A program made the position numbers and the translations under genes. 8,222 nt of DNA from an uncultured Clostridia bacterium (lineage in GTDB: Bacteria > Bacillota > Clostridia > TANB77 > CAG-508): the NCBI GenBank assembly GCA_934131055.1, contig CAKOZB010000059.1, positions 1 to 8,222 on the forward strand, read 5' to 3'. Below, piece after piece: positions 5,398-8,222 of this stretch. The notes below the pieces were generated by a model. That model ran no database searches. It saw only the letters and a program-made list of their open reading frames with translations, and was not told where the DNA came from. Positions within the stretch are counted from its first letter, which is position 1, and every line of letters starts with the position of its first letter.

Positions 5398-6324
5398 ATG
5401 GAATTTAGAACTGACATGGCTTTAGAAAGAAATGAAATGTACAAGCAACAAAATAAACTTCAGCAAATAGATGGCGTAGAGATAGAAAAGGATAGAAGAA
5501 ATGATGTTGAAATTTCTAGAATTAAAATTTTAAATGAAACAGGAGAAAAAGCTTTAAATAAACCAATTGGAAATTATATTACATTAGATGTAAAAAAAAT
5601 AAAACTCGCTGATGAGGAAAGGCTTGAGGAAATAGCAAAAATTGTAGCAGATGAACTTAGAGATACAATAGGAGAACATGCCAAAAATACTGATGACATA
5701 ATGATAGTAGGACTTGGAAATTTATATGTAACTCCTGATGCACTTGGACCGAAGGTTGTTCCAAAAATTGAGGTAACAAGACATATTTTAGAATATATGC
5801 CGAAAGCTATGCCAGAAGATACAAGACCTGTTTCAGCAATATCTCCGGGGGTACTTGGAATAACTGGAATAGAAACAATGGAAATATTAAAAGGAGTGGT
5901 AGATAATGTAAAACCAAAACTTTTAATTGTTATAGATGCTTTAGCTTCAAGAAGTATAGATAGAATAAGTAGTAGTATTCAGATTGCAGATACAGGAATT
6001 GTTCCAGGAGCAGGGGTAGAAAATAAAAGAAAAGAAATAAGCAAAAAAACGCTTGGAATACCAGTAATAGCCATAGGAATTCCAACTGTCGTAGATTTAG
6101 CAACTGTAACAAATGAATGTATAGACATATTTATAGAAAATTTGCAAGAAAAGGCGATGTCAAATGATTATCTGAATAAATTAAAAGAAAAGGATAATTA
6201 CGAAGATATTAAAGAAGCACTTGTTCCAAAAGATTATAATATGATTGTAACTCCTAAAGAGATAGACAAGCTGATAGATAATATGAGTAAGATAATTTCG
6301 ATTGCAATAAATATGGCAATGTAG
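5398..6324 (+). CDS. gpr: Germination protease GPR (peptidase family A25)
   Basis: Spore-core endopeptidase that starts degradation of the small acid-soluble DNA-binding proteins (SASP) during germination. In this family it is made in the forespore as a zymogen that removes its own N-terminal propeptide. From the ATG at 5398 the product has 308 residues, shorter than the about 370 of Bacillus. The N terminus carries FRTDMALE (3-10), the zymogen-processing region, here with almost no propeptide ahead of it. GLGNLYVTPDALGP (105-118) holds Asp114 and LIVIDALASRS (176-186) holds Asp180; their spacing of 66 equals that of the two catalytic aspartates in the Bacillus enzyme (127 and 193). TGIVPGAGVENKRKEIS and GIPVIAIGIPTVVDLATV follow. 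The gene shows that the host is, or descends from, an endospore former. A forespore promoter is expected, but I see no convincing SigG site. It ends at a terminator shared with the convergent gene. Confidence 0.95.
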   Translation: MEFRTDMALERNEMYKQQNKLQQIDGVEIEKDRRNDVEISRIKILNETGEKALNKPIGNYITLDVKKIKLADEERLEEIAKIVADELRDTIGEHAKNTDDIMIVGLGNLYVTPDALGPKVVPKIEVTRHILEYMPKAMPEDTRPVSAISPGVLGITGIETMEILKGVVDNVKPKLLIVIDALASRSIDRISSSIQIADTGIVPGAGVENKRKEISKKTLGIPVIAIGIPTVVDLATVTNECIDIFIENLQEKAMSNDYLNKLKEKDNYEDIKEALVPKDYNMIVTPKEIDKLIDNMSKIISIAINMAM

Positions 6325-6368
6325 AAATACTTAGCTAATTAATAAATAGTCAATTTGAGTTAGAAATA

Positions 6369-6409
6369 GAAAAGACTAATGCAAATTAAAATTGAACATT
6401 AGTCTTTTC
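6369..6409. terminator. Bidirectional terminator between gpr and the pseudouridine synthase gene
   Basis: A perfect 13-bp inverted repeat, GAAAAGACTAATG (6369-6381) with CATTAGTCTTTTC (6397-6409), with a 15-nt loop. T-rich TCTTTTC ends the stem on either strand, so it can stop transcription from both sides. Its right arm lies inside the last codons of the minus-strand gene, whose TAA (6386-6388) falls in the loop. Confidence 0.8.
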
Positions 6410-7288
6410 AAATTCTTTACCATTTAAATATTCTAAATGCTGAGATGGATGTATAAATTTGAATTTCATTTTATAACTGCATAAATTTTGAGCTTTACAT
6501 TTGAACCTTTTATTTATATCGTTATGACCATATTTTCCATCACCTATAATTGGGTAGCCAATATAAGCAAGATGTGCGCGTATTTGATGAGTTCTACCTG
6601 TATGTAGAATTACTTCTAATATACTTGTGTTTTCTGACTTATTTGAAGATAATACAAAATATTCTGTGCTGATGTTTTGGTAGCCCTTCTTATGGCTACT
6701 ACAAATATATACCATGGATTTTTTATTATCTTTAAACAAATAATCATTTAAAAGAGCATGTTTCTTTGTTGGTATTCCATAAACCCTACAAACATAATGT
6801 TTTTCTATTTCATGATTTTTGAATTTATCAAAAAGAATTTGCTCTGATTGTTTATTTTTTGCAAATAGGGTAAGTCCTGTGGTGTTTCTATCTAATCTAT
6901 GGCAAGGATATACTGTAAAACCATATTTAGCAGATACTATAGTGGTTAGAGACTTATCTCCAGTAACTTCTATTTCAGCAGGTTTATCAACTATCAAAAT
7001 ATTACTATCTTCATAGATTATCGGAATATTAATAGAATTATACGAGGAATTTGTAAATGTAGTAATGTTAGATTTATTAGCAAATAAAAATTTATCTGCA
7101 ATAAAAACCTTTACAACATCACCTGTGTGTAATGATATATTTTCATTAATTCGTACATCGTTTACTCGAATATCCTTTTTTCGCAATGCCTTGTAAATAG
7201 TATTTAAACTAAGTGCTGGAAATTCTCTTTGTAAAACATTATTTAATTTTTTTTCATTATTTTTTTCATCAATATTAATCGTTTTCAT
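6386..7288 (-). CDS. RluA-family 23S rRNA-type pseudouridine synthase (RluC/RluD-like)
   Basis: Isomerises uridine to pseudouridine in RNA; members of this shape usually act on 23S rRNA. From the ATG at 7286-7288 the protein has 300 residues. An N-terminal S4-like RNA-binding domain (about 11-62) shows LSLNTIYKALRKKDIRVN and LHTGDVV. The catalytic domain follows: IIYEDSNILIVDKPAEIEV (90-108), the active-site motif HRLDRNTTGL (130-139) with Asp133, where TTG stands for the usual TSG, and LHTGRTHQIRAHLAYIGYPIIGD near the C terminus. All catalytic landmarks are intact. The frame is open to a TTG at 7324, but that codon is exactly the promoter -35, so the ATG is the start. No Shine-Dalgarno precedes it and transcription should begin at or next to the ATG, which suggests a leaderless mRNA. 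The target uridine cannot be told. Confidence 0.93.
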   Translation of the reverse strand: MKTINIDEKNNEKKLNNVLQREFPALSLNTIYKALRKKDIRVNDVRINENISLHTGDVVKVFIADKFLFANKSNITTFTNSSYNSINIPIIYEDSNILIVDKPAEIEVTGDKSLTTIVSAKYGFTVYPCHRLDRNTTGLTLFAKNKQSEQILFDKFKNHEIEKHYVCRVYGIPTKKHALLNDYLFKDNKKSMVYICSSHKKGYQNISTEYFVLSSNKSENTSILEVILHTGRTHQIRAHLAYIGYPIIGDGKYGHNDINKRFKCKAQNLCSYKMKFKFIHPSQHLEYLNGKEFEKTNVQF

Positions 7289-7295
7289 AAATTGA

Positions 7296-7324
7296 ATTAT
7301 ATAGCAAATTTGGTGAAGTGTCAA
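7296..7324 (-). promoter_or_regulatory. Perfect consensus SigA promoter of the pseudouridine synthase gene
   Basis: On the minus strand TTGACA (7319-7324), exactly 17 bp and TATAAT (7296-7301) match the consensus in all 12 positions. Seven nt separate the -10 from the ATG at 7288, so the expected start is the A of that ATG or within a base or two of it. Confidence 0.85.
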
Positions 7325-7381
7325 TAATTTAGAAGGTTACATAATTTTTATATTAATAAAAGGCTAAAAATAGACGCTTTC

Positions 7382-7410
7382 TTGCCTTTGAATGATAATT
7401 GTGATATAAT
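7382..7410 (+). promoter_or_regulatory. Extended -10 promoter for the right-hand gene pair
   Basis: TTGCCT (7382-7387), 17 bp and TATAAT (7405-7410), with TG at 7402-7403 giving the extended -10 form TGATATAAT. The start would be near 7417, leaving a leader of about 95 nt before the gene at 7513. Confidence 0.7.
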
Positions 7411-7434
7411 TCTGTTATCGGATTTTGCATTCTG

Positions 7435-7460
7435 AATTAATCTTTTGCTAAAGATTAATT
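7435..7460 (+). promoter_or_regulatory. Perfect leader hairpin upstream of the unknown gene pair
   Basis: AATTAATCTTT (7435-7445) and AAAGATTAATT (7450-7460) form a perfect 11-bp stem with loop TGCT, inside the predicted 5' leader. No T tract follows, so it is not an intrinsic terminator as drawn. An overlapping smaller stem ATTGG/CCAAT (7458-7462 with 7468-7472) could compete with its base. It may be an operator, an RNA switch or a stabilising 5' structure. Confidence 0.5.
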
Positions 7461-7498
7461 GGAAATGCCAATTCTAGAAATTCACCGTACACACAAAC

Positions 7499-7505
7499 AA
7501 AGGAG
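7499..7505 (+). promoter_or_regulatory. Strong Shine-Dalgarno fixing the start at 7513
   Basis: AAAGGAG lies 7 nt before the ATG at 7513. An in-frame ATG 54 nt upstream (7459) has no such site and overlaps the leader hairpin, so the shorter product is chosen. Confidence 0.75.
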
Positions 7506-7512
7506 AAAAATT

Positions 7513-7743
7513 ATGAAATTTGAAAATTGTAAAGATGAATCGTCCGAGATTCAAGTTGAAGGTATGCGCTCAGCAACAAGTGTTCGAGATGCGGCAAACA
7601 GATTGTCACGGACAAAGTATATGGCTTCAGAGGTTATCGTAAAATATAACGATTTGTTTAATATGCAAATTGGCAGTCTTCTTGGAGGAATGAAGGCAAC
7701 TTTGGACACATTGCCGGAAAGCTATGCAATTCATCAAAAGTGA
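7513..7743 (+). CDS. Small protein of unknown function, first gene of an unrecognised pair
   Basis: I do not recognise this 76-residue protein. It starts acidic (KDESSEIQVE) and continues into a region that looks mainly helical, with SVRDAANRLSRTKYMASEVIVKYNDLFNMQIGSLL-type spacing of hydrophobic and charged residues, then GGMKATLDTLPESY. There is no signal peptide, membrane helix, helix-turn-helix or metal motif that I can see; one Cys lies near the N terminus. Codon choice differs from the genes to the left: CGA and CGG for arginine, GCG, TCC, CTT. The next gene overlaps its stop by 4 nt (GTGA), which implies translational coupling and a shared function or complex. It has its own promoter, leader hairpin and Shine-Dalgarno. 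Small partner proteins in front of a larger one are common in toxin-antitoxin and defence operons, but nothing in the sequence proves that role. Confidence 0.7.
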   Translation: MKFENCKDESSEIQVEGMRSATSVRDAANRLSRTKYMASEVIVKYNDLFNMQIGSLLGGMKATLDTLPESYAIHQK

Positions 7744-8222
7744 ATAACGTTCCTCTTAATGAATGGATAAAGCAGGAAGTTAATGAGCGAGTTTTCTTTC
7801 GCTTTTTACAGGTGTATAAGAATAAAGAGGATTACCTGGAGGCAATGAAAAGACAAAGGGAACTTCTTAAACGCGACATTATGTTAGGAGAGTATGAAGA
7901 GGAATTTGCTAACAAGTTGATTGCTAGAATATTCCCCAACGGAATTGATAAGTTTGTTACGAGCTTTGCATGTGCGTACAATACAACATTTCACATGATT
8001 GCAAATGAATCCGGAGTACAAACTGCAATTACAGAACCGATGACGCAGGACATTTGGCGCAACTGGGAGTATTTTTGGAATCCTGAGGAAAAAGAGTATC
8101 GCCTTGATGGTGAATTTGCTCAGTTTTATGATGGAGAAGAAGAATCACCTCAAGAATTGGATGATGGTAATAAGCTTATTAAAATTAATGAAGGAGTCTA
8201 TGAAGCACTTAAAAATGTAAAA
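7740..8222 (+). CDS. Unknown protein, N-terminal 161 residues, cut by the window edge
   Basis: The frame opens with GTG at 7740-7742, overlapping the TGA of the preceding gene, and stays open to the last base, so the C terminus is missing. I do not recognise the family. Residues 1-60 are rich in charge and probably helical (NEWIKQEVNERVFFRF, then EAMKRQRELLKRD and GEYEEEFANKLIARIF). A less charged stretch follows (FVTSFACAYNTTFHMIA), then a tryptophan-rich patch (DIWRNWEYFWNPEEKEYR) and a strongly acidic segment (YDGEEESPQELDDGN). No signal peptide or clear membrane helix is seen. An alternative start is the ATG 36 codons in, which has TGGAGG only 2 nt upstream; coupling through the GTGA overlap looks more likely. 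G+C is raised: 27 of 60 bases at 8041-8100 against 15 of 60 at 3961-4020 in folD. CGC and CAG codons recur, suggesting acquisition from another source. Confidence 0.7.
   Translation, partial: MNNVPLNEWIKQEVNERVFFRFLQVYKNKEDYLEAMKRQRELLKRDIMLGEYEEEFANKLIARIFPNGIDKFVTSFACAYNTTFHMIANESGVQTAITEPMTQDIWRNWEYFWNPEEKEYRLDGEFAQFYDGEEESPQELDDGNKLIKINEGVYEALKNVK

Noticed and set aside
7289..7324. TTG at 7324 as the start of the pseudouridine synthase
   Set aside because: This codon is part of the perfect -35 box, so the transcript would begin downstream of it.
7459..7512. ATG at 7459 as the start of the small unknown gene
   Set aside because: It overlaps the leader hairpin and has no Shine-Dalgarno; AAAGGAG precedes the ATG at 7513.
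1..8222. CRISPR array, insertion sequence or transposase
   Set aside because: No regularly spaced direct repeats, transposase motifs or flanking target-site duplications are visible.

Overview
The window looks like chromosome of a low-GC, endospore-forming Firmicute, most likely an uncultured or gut Clostridia lineage. Three things point there: a germination protease (gpr), found only in endospore formers; AT-rich codon use (AGA, AAA, TTA, ATA) with GGAGG/AGAGG ribosome binding sites; and thymidylate made by flavin-dependent ThyX beside FolD. I cannot name a species.

Layout. (1) 1-226 is the C-terminal end of a sortase-anchored surface protein (IPQTG motif, membrane helix, RKR tail). (2) 252-359, between this gene and convergent eno, is a large foldable element: a perfect 14-bp outer inverted repeat encloses two hairpins and is followed by seven T. 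(3) 377-1645, minus strand, is enolase. (4) 1716-1861 is a crowded control region: a near-consensus plus-strand promoter with a LexA-type box in its spacer, a possible overlapping minus-strand promoter for eno, and minus-strand tRNA-Gln(CTG) with encoded CCA and its own terminator. (5) 1953-2762 is a YlmH-like S4 RNA-binding protein. (6) A good promoter at 2780-2808, a structured leader of about 150 nt, then thyX and folD, closed by a strong terminator at 4529-4578. (7) dprA, a compact core-only form behind a leader hairpin, then gpr. (8) An RluA-family pseudouridine synthase on the minus strand shares a bidirectional terminator with gpr. Its promoter is a perfect consensus match placed so that the mRNA should be leaderless. 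(9) From about 7382 to the right edge, a new plus-strand unit with its own extended -10 promoter, leader hairpin and strong Shine-Dalgarno encodes two overlapping proteins that I do not recognise.

Functional links. ThyX consumes methylene-tetrahydrofolate and returns tetrahydrofolate; FolD interconverts methylene- and formyl-tetrahydrofolate, so the pair is a small one-carbon/thymidylate operon. tRNA-Gln, the YlmH-like protein and the pseudouridine synthase all concern translation. The right-hand pair differs from the rest in base composition and codon choice (CGC, CGA, CGG and CAG codons appear), so it may be the left end of an acquired module. It is the best candidate for something undescribed here, but only its first two genes are visible and the second is cut by the window edge.
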